Shown here piece by piece: positions 1 to 11,180 of a DNA stretch of 64,000 nt. Every line of letters starts with the position of its first letter. Position 1 is the stretch's first letter. Below the pieces are notes generated by a model. It ran no database searches and had not been told where the DNA came from. It was given only the letters and a program-made list of their open reading frames with translations. Origin of the DNA: Heterohyrax brucei (lineage: Eukaryota > Chordata > Mammalia > Hyracoidea > Procaviidae); contig CM053166.1 in NCBI GenBank assembly GCA_028571685.1, positions 59,978,111 through 60,042,110 of the forward strand, given 5' to 3'. The translations under genes were made by a program, and so were the position numbers.

Positions 1-241
1 ATAGCTTCAAATTATGGGTTTAGAGAAGAATATTAAATATATCATGGACTAACACTACCCTAATCAGGAGATCAAAGTGATTATCAACAGGGATAAATCA
101 TGTTGACAATATTTACCACTAATATTGTGTGATGAGATTGGCACCCTATCTCTGTGGCCTTCTTCCTCAAAAACAATAGCCCCTGTTTAATCATGAGAAA
201 AATCATCAGACAATTTACAATTGATGGACATACTAACAAAC
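1..241 (+). repeat. L1ME-type 3' UTR, left half
   Basis: AT-rich relic resembling the 3' UTR of old mammalian L1 elements (L1ME group), including the stretch around the atgagaaaaatcatcagac motif. Its continuation is at 5774-6105, so the two halves are one ancient element opened by a 5.5 kb insertion. Family assignment is from remembered consensus. The left boundary lies outside the window. Confidence 0.6.
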
Positions 242-254
242 TATCTCACAAGTA
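242..254. repeat. Target-site duplication, left copy
   Basis: Thirteen bases (tatctcacaagta) that recur at 5761-5773 with one change (tatctcacgagta). They flank the L1 block 255-5760, and the old L1ME 3' UTR reads across them. This length is normal for L1 target-primed integration. Confidence 0.75.
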
Positions 255-1204
255 GAACTTCTGGCCAACATGGGCCATAAACAGAAGCACCATGCTGTCC
301 CTCCACAGCAAAGACCTGAAAAACTAACTAAAACAGAGACAGACATCAGTCCTAGAACATGAAGTGTCAAATGAAGCAATAAAGCAATAAAGATCTCAGC
401 TAAACTCTGAATGGAATAAGAAACTGACAGACATCAGAGAGTGAGAAAAGATACAAGAAGTCCCCCACTAGGTGACGCAGCATGGTTTCACCATCTTGGA
501 CTTCTATCAGAGACAGTGAGCATGGAAAACAAGATTCATGGAAATCTCAACAGGAAACAAAGCATGTGATAACCAGCAAGACACACTTTCCCATTCCTTA
601 TGCCACTGGAGGTACTTACTCTTCTACATCAAGAAATTTCAAAGACAGTTACCTGGTCAAGTGACTGGAAGAGATACATATTTGTATTCATTCCAAAGAA
701 ATGTCATCCAACAAAATGCAGTGATTCAACTGGTTAGGAGGTACAGTATCTATGTCTCTTGGATTCTCCTGACTCACATCAGAGCTTCTATCAGGACACA
801 GATCACCTGTTCCACATATCACAACTTCCCCCCTCCTTCCTGTCTACCTGCATCGTATGCTAAATATCACACCCCTGGGCAGCATAAATACAGTCTACTG
901 GACCCTGCCAGCACTGATTCCTATCAGCCCTAGTATATGACATAAACAACCCATCCTAGCCCCTTCCCTTTAGCTGGACCTGCCCTACTGCACCATAGCT
1001 GAGTGAATGGCCCTGCCCATTGGACAAAAAGGTAAAGAATATTGTGGCCACAGATGAGTGAACAACAAAGAACTCACAGCCCACCTGCTCTCACATGGTC
1101 AAATTAAACAAAAAAGCCAGATGAAACAAACAGATCTGTAATTAATAAACAAAGAAAATAATGACTGAATGGCCCAAAGACAACAGGAACTATAAAAGCA
1201 TATT

Positions 1205-1612
1205 AAAAAAAAAAAAGATCCCAGCTAGCACTCACCAATGTGGGGTGCAGAGAGCCCTCTTAGCAAAATGCTAGTTGATGCTGGCCTAGCCCATAAATCA
1301 TAACGAAGGTCCACTCTTTGGACACGAATGGATTGGACTTGGCGATGCAGAGTGACCATATATTGGTTGCACTTTATGGTTCTATGCATTTATAGGATAT
1401 CATCCTGCTGACCTCTGGTTGGAGGAAGGAGAGGAGGGGAAGGGAGACCGTTGTGAGGATGAGACATGTATGGATCAGAGAGGAATAGTGTGCTGTCACC
1501 GGACAGGGAGAGCAGTGGAAGCTGCATATAGGTGGGCATGTAAATTTATATGGGAATGTACATTTTCACTCAGTCATATTTAAAAAAAAAAAAAAGGACA
1601 TGGTGGTTCTAG
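1205..1612 (+). mobile_element. Short L1 3' UTR insertion with 5' inversion
   Basis: About 1217-1275 is the reverse complement of part of the L1 3' UTR also seen at roughly 35000-35070. From about 1282 the sequence runs in sense through the end of the same 3' UTR to a 13-A tail (1581-1594). An inverted 5' segment joined to a sense 3' segment is the signature of twin priming during L1 integration. It lies in the 5' UTR of the HAL1-like element and is younger than it. The TSD is obscured by A-runs at both ends. Confidence 0.65.
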
Positions 1613-1689
1613 TAGGTATCCAAAGAAAACACCTAATGACTTTCCAGTAAAAGAAAAGGCACTAGAATTATCTGACAGGGAACCAAAAT

Positions 1690-2690
1690 ATCTACTATTC
1701 AGAGCTATCGATAGTTGAAGCAAAAAGCAGACAAAAATGAGGAAAAAATAGGCAAATTCATGGCAAAGGTAGACAAGTTCATGGAAAGTATAGAATTAAA
1801 AAAAAAAAGGAAAAATTCAGGAAAATAATACAAAGGGAAAAAAGAGCCAAAATAAATTTACAACTAAAAACCATACAAAAACAGCAATTAGAAATCCAAA
1901 ACATAAAACAAGATTTTAGAAAGGGACAGTGTCACAGAAGGGCTGAGGAGCAGGTTTGAAATGATGGAATGCAGGATCAGCAAAATTGAAGGCTAACATT
2001 TGCACTCAACTCTGAGGAAAACGCGGAAAAAAAGAATGAAAACAAATGAAAAAACCCTGAGAACGATGTGGGATACAATCAAAAGCAAAAACTTGCAAGT
2101 GATCAATGTTCCAGAACAGGGGGATAAAATGGAAAACAGGGGGATCATAAAAGAATTACTGACAGAAAACTTCTCTAATACCACGAAAGATGAAAAGCTG
2201 ACCATCCAAAAAGATCAACAAACCCCATATAGTATAGATTCTAAAATAAAACCACAAAGGCATGTCATAATCACACTTTCTGTAACCAAAGACAAAGGAA
2301 AAATTCTAAGAGTAGCTAGAGGAAAACAAAGTCACACACAGAGGAGAAACAATAAGACTAAGTTCTAATTATTTGATAGACAGCATGCAGGCAAGAAAAC
2401 AATGGGATGATACACAGAAAATCTTGAAAGAAAAAAGTTGCCAACTAAGAATAGTATATCACCGAAAACTCTCATTCAGATATGATGATGAGACATTTCC
2501 AGATAAATAGAGAGTAAAGGAATATGTAAAAACCAGACCAACCTTACAACAATTATTAGAGGGAGTCCTTTGGTCTGAGAACAAACATCATCAGACCATA
2601 GCCTGAAACTAGGATGCAACATTGTACCAACAAGACACCAACCTAGGAACTGAACTCTCTATCCAAAACCAAAAGAATTACAACAGGGAA
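1690..2690 (+). pseudogene. L1 ORF1 relic
   Basis: Decayed ORF1 (RNA-binding, coiled-coil chaperone of L1). Readable parts include a lysine/glutamate-rich coiled-coil region (about 1690-1990) and an ORF of 122 residues at 2000-2368. That ORF carries the typical ORF1 landmarks: a WDTIK segment, a VPEQGD-like stretch, and the later 'TLSVTKDKGKIL' region. Frame changes occur near 2000 and 2370, and the C-terminal region continues out of frame to about 2560. Not functional. Confidence 0.7.
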
Positions 2691-3010
2691 TGAGAGAGGT
2701 TTATCTGTAAATGACAATCATGTCAGAACAATAGAAGAGGGGATAAACAGTGTAGATATACAACTGTCCAATGGAGTGGAAGGCAAGGTTATATCAAAAA
2801 TAGATTGGTTCAAATTCAGGAAGATACGGATACATTTTAAGGTAGCTCCAAAGAAAGTTTACAAACCTACTCATCAAAATAAGGAAGAAAAACATAAAGG
2901 CTTGATAAAAACAAAATCTGCAAAAACAAAAGAAATCCAGGAATTCAGCACAGGAGAATAAGAGGAACAGAGAAAAAGTGAGTACCACACACTCAAAAAA
3001 GGTACAATAA

Positions 3011-3170
3011 AATGACAGCAATACCTTCATACCTCTATCAAAACTGCACCAATGTACAAGGCCTAAATGTACTCATAAAGAGACAGAGTGACAGAATGGA
3101 TTAAAAACAAAACAAAACAGAATCCATCAGTTTTTGTTTACAAGAGATGCACCTCAGAAAGAAAGCCCTC
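3011..3170 (+). pseudogene. L1 ORF2 endonuclease N-terminal stub
   Basis: Codes a recognisable start of the apurinic-like endonuclease of L1 ORF2: a 'QGLNVLIKRQ' region followed by a 'LQEMHLRK' region, the block that holds the catalytic Glu in intact elements. The similarity stops after about 55 codons, where the 3' UTR begins at about 3170. There is no reverse transcriptase in this element. Confidence 0.65.
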
Positions 3171-3847
3171 TGGGTCTTAAGTGCTAGCAAGAAGCCATCT
3201 AAGAAGTGACAGTTGCTCCCAGCCCATCTGGAGCAGACGAGAAAGAAAGATGTTAAAAACATAATGAAAATGTGAACCCAAGAGACAAAAAGAGCCGCAT
3301 TGTCCAGAGATTATATCAACATGAGACCAGAAGGACTAGATGGTATCCAGCCACCACCAATGACTGCCCTAACAGGGAATACAACAAAGAGTTCCTGGAG
3401 AAGCACAAGTAAAATTGGCTGCAGAACTCACACCCTATTAAAAAGATTAGACTTGATGGTCCAACAGACTGGAGGGTCACTGGAAGAAATGACCTCAGTA
3501 CTCAGTGTTAGCCAAGAGCAGAAACCATTCCAGAAGCCAACTCTTCAGCAAAGATTGGATTGGACTGTAAGACATAAAATGATACTGGTGAAAAATGTGC
3601 TTCTTGGCTTAAATAGATATATGAGACTAACTGGGCAGCTACTGTTGAGAGGTAAGTTGAGAGAGCAGATGGGGGCAGGACCTAGTTGAATGGGCATGGG
3701 AAATACAGTGTGGAAAGCAGGAGTGTGCTGTCACAGTATGAGGAGAACAGCTAGAGTTACATAGCAATGTATGTGTAAATTTTGTATGAAAAATTGACTT
3801 GGATTGTAAACTTTTGTTTAAAGAACAATAAAATATTTTTAAAATTT

Positions 3848-4037
3848 TTCCTCCAGCCAGAGGTCAGCAGGATGATATCCTATAGATGCACAGAACCATA
3901 AAGTGCATCCAATATATGGTCACTCTGCATTGCCAAGTCCAATCCATTCGTGTCCGAAGAGTGGACCTTCATTATGATTTATAGGCAAGGGAAGCATCAG
4001 GGCCAGGGGCCATGCTCCCAGGAGAACCCCAAAGCTG
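3848..4037 (-). mobile_element. L1 3' UTR fragment, antisense
   Basis: Reverse-complement match to the L1 3' UTR segment at about 35365-35550 (the block with 'gaccatatattgg' and 'ggatatcatcctgctgacc'). It lacks the terminal part and tail of that 3' UTR. It abuts the end of the HAL1-like element, so it may be part of a rearranged insertion and not an independent one. Confidence 0.65.
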
Positions 4038-4430
4038 CTCTTTACAAAAAAGAAAAAATAAACAACAAAAAGCATCTACTATGTGTAGGCACTGTCACAG
4101 TGGAAGGTATAAAACATCCATAGGTGTCCAGGTGGTTAATGATGACAGCCAGCTTTCTGTATGGGAGCTGCTTACCTCCTCATCCCACTCACTATACCAA
4201 GATCTTGGCAGCAATTGTCATTCTAGAATTTTCTGGCTGAGTTGGCTACCTTTAATGAGGTCTAGAGGGATTCTTTAACTGAGGACTTTATAAAGAAAAC
4301 CTAAACATTCATTGAAAATAACTGAATTCAGCTCTAATAAAAATTAAATATGTTGTTCTTAGATGACAAATTGTCTTGTACTGTAGACTTTCACTTAAAG
4401 CACAATAATTTTTTTAATTAAAAAAAAAAG
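4038..4430 (+). mobile_element. Possible L1 3' terminal fragment
   Basis: Ends with the block 'gactttcacttaaagcacaataa' followed by an A-rich tail (about 4411-4430), the same terminus used by other L1 3' UTRs in the window. The upstream 300 bases are AT-rich and I cannot place them with confidence. Confidence 0.4.
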
Positions 4431-4439
4431 AGAAAAAGG

Positions 4440-5645
4440 TTCCTGGTTCTAGTACAGTGACAGATACATTGACCAATGGAACAGAACTGAGAACCTAGGT
4501 ATAAATCCATCTACCTATGATTACCTGATCTTTGTCAAGGTCCAAAGCCCATCAAACAGGAAAATGACAATCTGTTTTATCAGGTGGTGCTGGAAAAAAA
4601 AAAATGGATATCATCTCATAACATGGAGGAAACTGTAGGGCATTATACTGAGTGAAGTGAGTCAATCACTGAAGACAGGTGTTGTGTGAGACTACTACTA
4701 CAAAAACTCATAAAATGGTTTACACAGAGAGAAACAATCTTTGATGGTTATCAGGGATGAGAGGAACAGAGATGGAAAAACACTAGATTTTAGACAATAG
4801 ATTAAGTGATAACTTTGATGAAAGATCAAACAGTACACACTACTGGGGAAGACAGCACAATTTGTACAAGGCAAGGTCATGGAAGCTCCATACACACTTC
4901 CAAATTCCCGTAAGGACTGAATTGCCAGGCTGAGAGTTGTGGGGACTATGGTTTCGAGGAACATAATCTAACTCAACTGGCATAACACAGTTTATAAAGA
5001 AAATGCTCTACATTACACTTCAGCGAGTAGTGTCTAAGGTCTTAAAAGCCTGTGAGTGGCCATCTAGGATACTTCATTGGTCTTAACCCTTTGGGAGCAA
5101 GGAAGAATGAAGAAAACTAAAGAAACAAGGGAAGGATTAGCCCAAAGGACTGATGGACCACATCTACAACGGCCTCCAGAAGACTTAATCCAGTACAATT
5201 AGAAGGTGTGTGGCTACCATGGCTGACTGCTCTGGCAGAGATCACACAGATGGTCCCAGGCAGAGCTGAAGAAAAATGTAGAAAATTCTAACTCAAAAAG
5301 AAAGACCAGACTTACTGACCTGACAGACTGGAGAATCCCTGAGACTGTGGTCCTTATAAACCCTTTCAGCTCCGCAATAAAGTCAGTCTTGAGGTTCATC
5401 TTTCAGTCAAAGATTGAACAGGCTCATAAGACAAAATGAGACTAAAGGGGCATACCAGTCCAGAGGTAAGGATTAGAGAGTAGAAAGGGACAGGAAAGCT
5501 GGTAATAGGGAATCTAAGGCTGAGAAAGGAGAGTGTTGACCACTTCTGGGGTTGTTAAGCAATGTCATAAAACAGTATCCATACTGTTTAAAAATAAGCT
5601 AGTTGTTCTGTAAACTTTTGTCTAAAGTACAAATAAAAAGAAAAT
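4440..5645 (+). mobile_element. 5'-truncated L1: ORF2 tail and 3' UTR
   Basis: 4440-4660 resembles the C-terminal part of L1 ORF2, including the 'ACCAATGGAACAGAAC'-type segment shared by many L1s. From 4660 the sequence is an L1 3' UTR, similar over its last part to the insertion at 18481-18955 ('ggggcatacc..ccagaggtaaggattag' and 'gacaggaaagctggtaatagg' blocks). It ends near 'aagtacaaataaaaag' at 5640. No coding potential remains. Confidence 0.6.
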
Positions 5646-5760
5646 GTTTCCCTGACTGAAAAATCCACATTATTTTCTTTATATTGTGCTAGTTTCCATT
5701 CACAATATAGGAAAAAGAGAAGGAGAGGGGGAGGGTAGGAAGGATAATTAAAAATATATG
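5646..5760. other. AT-rich and purine-rich spacer before TSD
   Basis: Contains a short purine-rich tract (about 5711-5745, GA/GGGA-rich) and an A-rich end that could be the decayed tail of the outer L1 insertion. Nothing else recognised. Confidence 0.4.
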
Positions 5761-5773
5761 TATCTCACGAGTA
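5761..5773. repeat. Target-site duplication, right copy
   Basis: Partner of 242-254 (12 of 13 bases identical). Immediately after it the L1ME 3' UTR resumes. Confidence 0.75.
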
Positions 5774-6105
5774 CTCTTCAAAGCTGTTGAGATCATCAAA
5801 AACAAAGTGAGAAACTTTCACAGCCAAGAAGATCCTAAAGAAGTCTTTAAATGTATTGTAATATCGTAAATGGCATCCTAATTTAGAAAAAGGAAACTAG
5901 GGAAAACTAAAGAAATTTGAATAAGGGATGTACTTTAATTAATAATGATATATCAATATTTGTTCATTTTGACAAATATACCACGTAATGTAACATGTTA
6001 ATAATAGAGGAAACAAGATATGAGGTATATTGGAACTCTATACTATCTACATAACTTTTCTGTAAATCTAAAACTACTCTAAAATTTAAAAGATTATTTA
6101 AAATA
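5774..6105 (+). repeat. L1ME-type 3' UTR, right half
   Basis: Continuation of the ancient 3' UTR at 1-241. It includes the 'gagaaactttcacagccaag' block and the terminal 'tttctgtaaatctaaaac' block typical of L1ME 3' ends, finishing in an A-rich stretch. Confidence 0.65.
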
Positions 6106-6814
6106 GAAATACCTGAAATATTCAAGTTTTAGGTGTGAAGTCTTGTTTTTGAGCACAAAGGCAGAAGCTCAGGAATCCATTGCTATAGTGAAGAATTTGG
6201 AATTCCATGCACTGTTATTATTCACCAAAGCCCAGATTTTATCATCAAAGTCTTCTTATTTTGTTTCTCTGTCTTCATTAGCATTTGCAACACTCCCAAT
6301 TTAGCATTATTTGCAATGTCATTACCATGCTGGTTTTATTTCCTCTTCCAGATCATTAAGTTAAAATAGACCAACCCCAACACCAGACCCTGTGGCAGTT
6401 CTGAGACCTCATCCTAAAATGGCTGCAGAGCTGTGAAGTTAGAAACTTTCTAAATAATAATTATCTGCAAACGGCAATTTCCTAACTTAATTGGTTGAAT
6501 TTCATTCTGCAGGTGGTAATACTAAAGCAAACATTCTCTTGCTGTCCAAACAGACACACTACGGTTCTGAATTCTGATGGAAAGGTAACCTAGTGAGCTT
6601 GTTGTGGTGTATTATTTGTCATTTCTCAGGGCTGATTGTTTATAGCTCAAAAAGCTGATCGTTATCAGATCAGTATTTTTACAATCCTCCTTTATCACTT
6701 TGTACTACACTCTGGTGTGTAAACATGTATTTGTTTTAGTTTTCTTCATTCTATAAATTAAGCTATGTGTCTGTTACCAACTACTTTCTTCTGTGGAGTC
6801 ACTAGCTGTACAGA
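6106..6814. other. No recognised feature
   Basis: AT-rich sequence with no open frame above background, no tandem repeat and no family I recognise. Confidence 0.4.
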
Positions 6815-7430
6815 AAAGTACATAGTACAGTAAATTTTCACAAGATTAAATACTTTTATAACAAGGACCCAGATCAAGAAACAGAATATTTATGACCTGG
6901 ACCCCAGAAACCCCTCATGCACCACCATTTACACCCTACTTGCCACATCCATCCTAAAAAACAAAAACAAACAAAAAAACCCACTAGTCTGATTTTAAAA
7001 CTATAGATTAAATTAGAAAACCTGGTAGTGTGGTAGTTAATACTTGGCTGCTAACTAAAAGGTTGGAAGTTCAAGCTGCTCTGTGGGAGAAATATGTGGC
7101 AGTCTTCTTATGTAAAGATTATAGGCTTGCAGACCCTATGGGGCAGTTCTACTCTGTCCTATAGGGTTGCTATCAGTCAGAATTGACTCAGTAATAACGA
7201 GCTTGGGTTTGGGGATATGTGAGTATATTGATTCATACAGTATAGGCTTTTCTGGGTTTGGTTTATTCTGCTTAACATTATGTTTGTGACATTCATTCAT
7301 TTGCTGCAAACAGCTATAGATCATTCATTCCTATTGCTGTGTGTAGCATTTCTTTGCATAACATATCTTAATTTATTTGTTCAATTGCCGAAGTGCATTT
7401 TTGTAGTTCCTAGTTTACGGCTTTAAAGAC
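6815..7430 (-). mobile_element. Old L1 (L1M-type) 3' fragment, antisense
   Basis: Blocks such as 'aatattccat'-like and 'cattcatttgctgcaaacagc' resemble the antisense of old L1 3' ends. The run is interrupted by a SINE at 7018-7214. Highly decayed; boundaries approximate. Confidence 0.4.
7018..7214 (+). mobile_element. AfroSINE (long form)
   Basis: Full-length tRNA-derived SINE in sense: tRNA-like head with A-box region (cctggtagtgtggtag), a B-box-like 'ggttggaagttcaagc', the extra 'gtggcagtcttcttatgtaaag' block of the longer variant, the 'ggggcagttctactctgtcc' core, and the 3' tail 'tcagtcagaattgactcag...ggtttgg'. TSD not clear. Confidence 0.85.
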
Positions 7431-9104
7431 TAGTGATACTGTGTAACATTTTATTTAGTGTATATCTTTTAAATCTCATATTTTTCTAATATTTGGTTTT
7501 ATTTTTGATGCAAATATACCCAGCAAACCCTGCTTCCACTCCACAGTTTCTAGACATAATGATCAGTGATACTGGTTAAATTCTTTACATTGTGGCAACA
7601 TTCTTGTAATTTCTGTTCTAGTTGTTTCACTTAAACTTACTTAAACTACCTGCCTTCCAACCTTCTCATCTTTGCTTTAAAATAGCTGCTGACCCTTTGG
7701 TCTTCTACAGATAATTTTTTAAAATCTTAATATTCAAGTGCAGCAATCTCTACTCTTTGGGCCAAACTGTTCAAAAATAACTTCAGGGGGAATAGTTTCA
7801 TTCCAAGGTTAAAGAGCAACTTCTGGTCATAGTCTTAGGGATTCATCAGCCTCAACATGTACAGTATGTCTAGATTCTTTAAAAATTTGAAGTTCTGTTC
7901 CAAATTTTTCTCCTTTTATTTAAACTAGAATTCATCTATTGTGTCCCTGATCAGAATGTTCCATAGCGGTGGCTCGGCACCATCTAAATCTTCTGGTCTC
8001 AAGGTGGCAGAGGCAATGGTTCATGGAGAAATAATCCTATAGTTCTCTGATTCTCAGTTGTACATTTTTTTTTGTTGGATGTTGTCAAGTTGTAGTAGAA
8101 ACACTAGGTAGTGTATTATTAAATGATTGAAGTTTAAGTTCAGATAAACTTGGTTTAAAATTGTGGCTCTATGATTTACTAGGAATTTTGACATGCTTTT
8201 TAACCTCTCTGAATCTTTCCTTATGTAGTCTGTTAAATGAGGGTCCAAATAGTCCCTGACATATAGGGTATTATAATGGTAAAATAACATATAAGAAGAA
8301 GCATCATACAAAATGATGAGCTAGGACATTCTAGTATTTGGTTTCTCCATCAAAACAATAACTGAAATGGAAGGACCAATTGAAACCAACTATTTTGGAA
8401 TTTTAGAACTTGCTCAGAAAGTTAAACCACCCAGGGTAGTGCCAGATGAAGGGAAAGTATGCTGACATACTGCACATGAGTCACATGAGCCAGCTTGCTA
8501 CTATCTATTATTCCTCAGCCCCACCACAGTGTGGGGATGGCAGCCCACACCCCTAGAGCATCTGGCTGGTACCATGGGGAAATTTGTCTTCCATAGATTT
8601 GGAGGTGCAGAGTTTGCATAGCTGAATTGATCCAGCAGTGTCCTGAGAGAGGAGTGAAGACAATCTTGGTGGCTTTTTGTTAGCCCTCTTGAAGCAGTAG
8701 CTTCTTCTGGTGGCATCAACTTAAGGAGACTGTATGACTTTTCTCTCTTTCCTTTTTTTGATGAAATTTGTCAGGCAAGTATCTGACTGCAGAGATAACA
8801 GAAGTGAATTTTTTTGCTTTGCAAAAACAACTTGGAAAGGTCATTAAGCAAACAGTTGCCCAAAGCCTTCATTAAATAACTGCAACCATACCTGAGTAGT
8901 GGGTGAGCCACACATTTTATGTTTTTTTCCTCTCCTTTTAGTTTTTTCCTGAAGTATGAAAAATCTCTTTCAGAGCACTAGCTGGGAATGGACTGTGGAA
9001 TAGAGTTCTTGGTAACTACACATATCTTGTAGAACAGTCTTTGTAAAAATAGTTTGGGTAGTTGCTGAGTAGATGTATTATTACAGCCTTCAATGTTTAA
9101 AAAA
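7431..9104. other. No recognised gene; AT-rich unique-looking DNA
   Basis: Longest frames here are under 90 codons on either strand and show no recognisable domain. No repeat family recognised with confidence. Confidence 0.4.
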
Positions 9105-9939
9105 TATATAATTCCCATGGAAAGGAAAGGACCTGAGTTCTAACATTACTACATTACAATATTCAAATAACCCAGTTTTGACAAAAATAGCAAGATATAC
9201 AAAAATTCAGGAAAGGATGGCCCAGTCAAACAAACACCTAATGACAATAATTATCTTATAGAAGGACAGATGATGGGAGACTAGGGCACTTTAAAACAAC
9301 AATGTAAAATTTGCTCAGATAACTAAAGGAAAATATGGACAATGGAACAAAAGATCAAAAGAAAAATTTCAATAAAAAAGATAGAAATTTTAATAAGAAC
9401 AAAACAAACTTACTGGAGATGAAAAATACAGTAATCAAAATGAAAATTCAACAGAAGTACCTGACAGTAGAATTTTAGGCAACAGAAGAAAGAATCAGTG
9501 AACTAGAGGATAACTCGAAACCCATTACCATTGAGTCCAACTCATGGCAACCCTAGAGGTGAACTAGAGGATAAAATAATTGAAATTATTGAGTCTGAAG
9601 TGCAACAAGACACAAGGATAAAGAAAACCAAGCAACACCCAATGAAATTGTGGGATACCATCAAGGGAACCAACACACATTTCATGGGAGTCCCAGAAAA
9701 AGAAGACAGAAAGGGACAGCAAGTATATTTGAAGAAAAAAATGGCAGAAATGTTTCCAGCTTTGATAAATCCAATAAATAAATAAAAAGCTCAAAGAACT
9801 ATGAGCAGGATAAATTCAAAGAGATCTACACTGAGACACATTATTATAAAACTCTTGAAAACCAACATAGAATTGTAAGACCAGCAAGAGAGAAGAAAAT
9901 TGTTACATAAAAAAGATCCTTAATAAGATTACCACCATG
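9105..9939 (+). pseudogene. L1/HAL1 ORF1 relic
   Basis: Decayed L1 ORF1 region. 9350-9600 gives the coiled-coil part ('aaaaatacagtaatcaaaatg', 'gaatcagtgaactagagga'). 9585-9785 gives the WDTIKGTN... and VPEKEDRKG stretches with the 'MAEMFPALI' segment typical of HAL1-like ORF1, and fragments continue to 9930. It is interrupted by a 46-bp SINE tail (9513-9558) and cut off on the right by the RTE LINE. No intact frame. Confidence 0.65.
9513..9558 (-). mobile_element. Micro-insertion: SINE 3' tail only (46 bp)
   Basis: Only the 3' terminal part of an AfroSINE (antisense: cccattaccattgagtccaa) is present. It is flanked by a perfect 15-bp duplication gtgaactagaggata at 9498-9512 and 9559-9573. 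The L1 ORF1 frame around it is continuous once the insert and one TSD copy are ignored, so this is a genuine insertion, not a remnant of a deleted SINE. Confidence 0.85.
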
Positions 9940-10223
9940 TTTCTGTCAGTTTGTTGTACTGTGGTGGCTAGCCTGTTGCTGTGATGCTGGAAGCTATGTC
10001 ACTGATATTTCAAATACCAGCAGGGTCATTCTTGGTGGACAGGTTTCAGTAAAGCTTCCAGACTAAGAAAGATTAGGAGGAAGGACCTAGTAGTCTAGTT
10101 CTAAAAAAATAGACCAGTGAAAACCTTGTGAATGGCAGCAGAACACTGTCTGATATAATGCAAGGTGAGCCTCTCAGATTGGATGACACTCAAAAGATGA
10201 CTGGAGACAAGCTGTCTCCTTTT

Positions 10224-10389
10224 AAAACAAAACAAAACAAAAACATTGCCATCAACTTGATTTGTACTTATAGCAACCTTACAGGAAAAGTTGAATTACT
10301 CCATAGGGTTTCCAAGGAATACCTGGTAGATTCAAAGATTCAAGCTGCCTACATTTTGGCTAACAGCCACTATGCTACCACTGTTTCCC
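10224..10389 (-). mobile_element. AfroSINE inside the RTE LINE
   Basis: Antisense SINE: A-rich tail (aacaaaacaaaacaaaaaca), 'attgccatcaacttgatttg', the core 'actccatagggtttccaagg', and the head 'gctaccactgtttccc'. It splits the RTE leader, which reads on at 10390. A weak TSD (ctcctttt / tttccctt region) is possible. Confidence 0.85.
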
Positions 10390-11180
10390 TTGTAATTAGC
10401 GGTGACCTTAATGACTTGGGTGGAGTAAACCTTTGGGGACCTTTTATTTGCCGAGGCAATACTACTCAAAATGAGAAGAAATAGCTACGCATGCCCATCA
10501 ATAATTGGAACACAGAATGAAGCTAGGAAAACTGGAAGTCATTAAATTTGAAACAGCACACATAAAGTTCGATATCCTAGGCATTAGTAAGCTGAAATGG
10601 ACTGGTACTGGCCATTTTGAATCAAACAATCATATGGACTACTATACTGGGAATGACACATTGAAGAGGATTGCTGTCACATTCTTCATCAAAAAGAACA
10701 TTTCAAGATCTATCCTAAAGTACAACACTTTCAGTGATAGGATAATATACATATGACTATAAGGAAGAACAGTTAATCCAGCTATTATTCAAATTTATGC
10801 ACCAACCACTAAGGTCAAAGATAAAGAAATTGAAGATTTGAACAACACTTGTAGTCTGAAATGTATCACACATGCAATGAACATGCATTGATAATTACTG
10901 GAGATTGGAATGCAACAATTAGAAAAAAAGAAGAATCACCTGTAAGTGGAAAGTATGGCCTTGATAGAAAGAGTACTGGAGATCTAATGATAAAATTTTG
11001 CAAGACGAATGACTAATTCATTGAAAACACATTTTTTCAACAAACATAAATGGTGACTTTACACATGGACCTCACTAGACAGAAAACACAGGAATCAGAT
11101 TGACTGCATTTGTGGAAAGAGACAATGGAAAAGCTCAGTTTCATCAGTCAAAATCAGGACAAGGGCTGACTGTGGAAAAG
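10390..11180 (+). pseudogene. RTE endonuclease-domain relic
   Basis: Frame 10505-10756 (83 codons) contains 'DILGISKLKWTGTGHF', the conserved segment of RTE/BovB-type AP-like endonucleases carrying the catalytic Glu-region neighbours (here the usual 'SELKW' reads SKLKW). It also contains 'ISRSILKYN' and ends at a premature stop (10754-10756). Further endonuclease blocks follow in other frames (the 'IITGDWNA' region near 10890-10920). Dead copy. Confidence 0.75.

Larger units (their letters stand above)
255..3840 (+). mobile_element. HAL1-like L1 element (ORF1, ORF2 stub, 3' UTR)
   Basis: Starts right after the TSD with an L1-like 5' end (ctggccaacatgggccataa). Order: 5' UTR (about 255-1690, interrupted by an L1 insertion at 1205-1612), ORF1 relic (about 1690-2690), spacer, the first ~55 codons of ORF2 endonuclease (3011-3170), then a direct jump to an L1 3' UTR ending with caataaaat near 3830. 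Lacking nearly all of ORF2 while keeping ORF1 and the 3' UTR is the 'half-L1' (HAL1) layout. Whether this copy descends from a HAL1 lineage or had a private deletion cannot be told from one copy. The same 3' UTR type recurs in other L1 fragments. ORF1 is broken by stops and frameshifts, so the element is inactive. Confidence 0.65.

Noticed and set aside
538-933. 131-codon plus-strand frame
   Set aside because: Lies in the decayed 5' UTR of the HAL1-like element and overlaps another frame of 60 codons. No domain, no conservation evidence. Treated as chance.
3300-3689. 129-codon plus-strand frame
   Set aside because: Falls entirely inside an L1 3' UTR type that recurs in related L1s as non-coding sequence.
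7018-7100. tRNA gene
   Set aside because: The A- and B-box-like text is the tRNA-derived head of the SINE; no cloverleaf can be completed. The same applies to the other SINE heads.
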